From Alphaproteobacteria bacterium (GTDB lineage: Bacteria; Pseudomonadota; Alphaproteobacteria; Thalassobaculales; Thalassobaculaceae), in assembly GCA_022822665.1 (NCBI GenBank), contig JAJEAR010000040.1, forward strand, positions 1-35,598: a stretch of 35,598 nucleotides of DNA. The letters run 5' to 3'. The translations under genes and the position numbers were made by a program. Shown piece by piece: positions 35,577 to 35,598 of this stretch (within the stretch, counting starts at the first letter, position 1; every line of letters begins with the position of its first letter). The notes under the pieces were generated by a model that worked only from the letters and a program-made list of their open reading frames with translations, was not told the DNA's origin and searched no databases.

Positions 35577-35598
35577 TACGCTTTCAACTGAAAGCGTA
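35577..35598. repeat. Perfect 9+4+9 inverted repeat at window end
   Basis: TACGCTTTC (35577-35585), AACT, GAAAGCGTA (35590-35598). All nine pairs are perfect. It could be a terminator, an IS end or a recombination-related site; the window stops at its last base, so flanks are unknown. Confidence 0.55.

Overview
This GC-rich window (lower GC only in short accessory patches) looks like chromosome from an alphaproteobacterium, most likely Rhodospirillales-like. The case rests on the compact block trpG-trpD-trpC-moaC-moeA followed by lexA, and on a GAAC-N7-GAAC LexA operator, the alphaproteobacterial type. No rRNA, tRNA or CRISPR array was seen.

Left arm (1-8.2 kb): the 3' end of an IS605-type tnpB, two MFS transporters, an HD-domain hydrolase, a coupled SDR/alpha-beta hydrolase pair, an EamA-type transporter, an LLM-class oxidoreductase and msrA. 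Core block (8.3-15.3 kb): trpG, trpD, trpC, moaC and moeA have overlapping ends. An amidohydrolase and lexA follow. lexA carries a perfect operator and lies 4 bases upstream of a DUF3179 gene.

Accessory island (15.3-25.1 kb): it opens with about 1.9 kb of decayed DNA holding an AbrB/MazE-type antitoxin, the tail of a LysE-type exporter and a broken N-methylhydantoinase B fragment. An AT-richer Fic gene follows, then a second hydantoinase B fragment and a DUF3018 (MazE-like) antitoxin whose MazF partner is cut short. The island ends with the most interesting locus, a translationally coupled pair at 19712-25059: an AAA_14/DUF4143 ATPase, then a 1357-residue NACHT/STAND-like NTPase. Both carry a C-terminal D-x12-E-x-K motif of PD-(D/E)XK nuclease type. 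This is the best candidate for an undescribed (defence-like) system.

Right arm (25.2-33.9 kb): a four-gene minus-strand operon (threonine synthase-like, PhyH dioxygenase, Ldh2-type dehydrogenase, SDR) diverges from a CoA-transferase gene across a perfect 8+7+8 inverted repeat. The CoA-transferase gene runs into a uracil-catabolism (URC) cluster: GTP cyclohydrolase II-like URC1, DUF1688 URC4 and uracil phosphoribosyltransferase. The window ends (33.9-35.6 kb) in mobile-element debris: an IS630-type transposase stub, a DUF4102 tyrosine integrase broken by several readable lesions, and a perfect hairpin at the last base.
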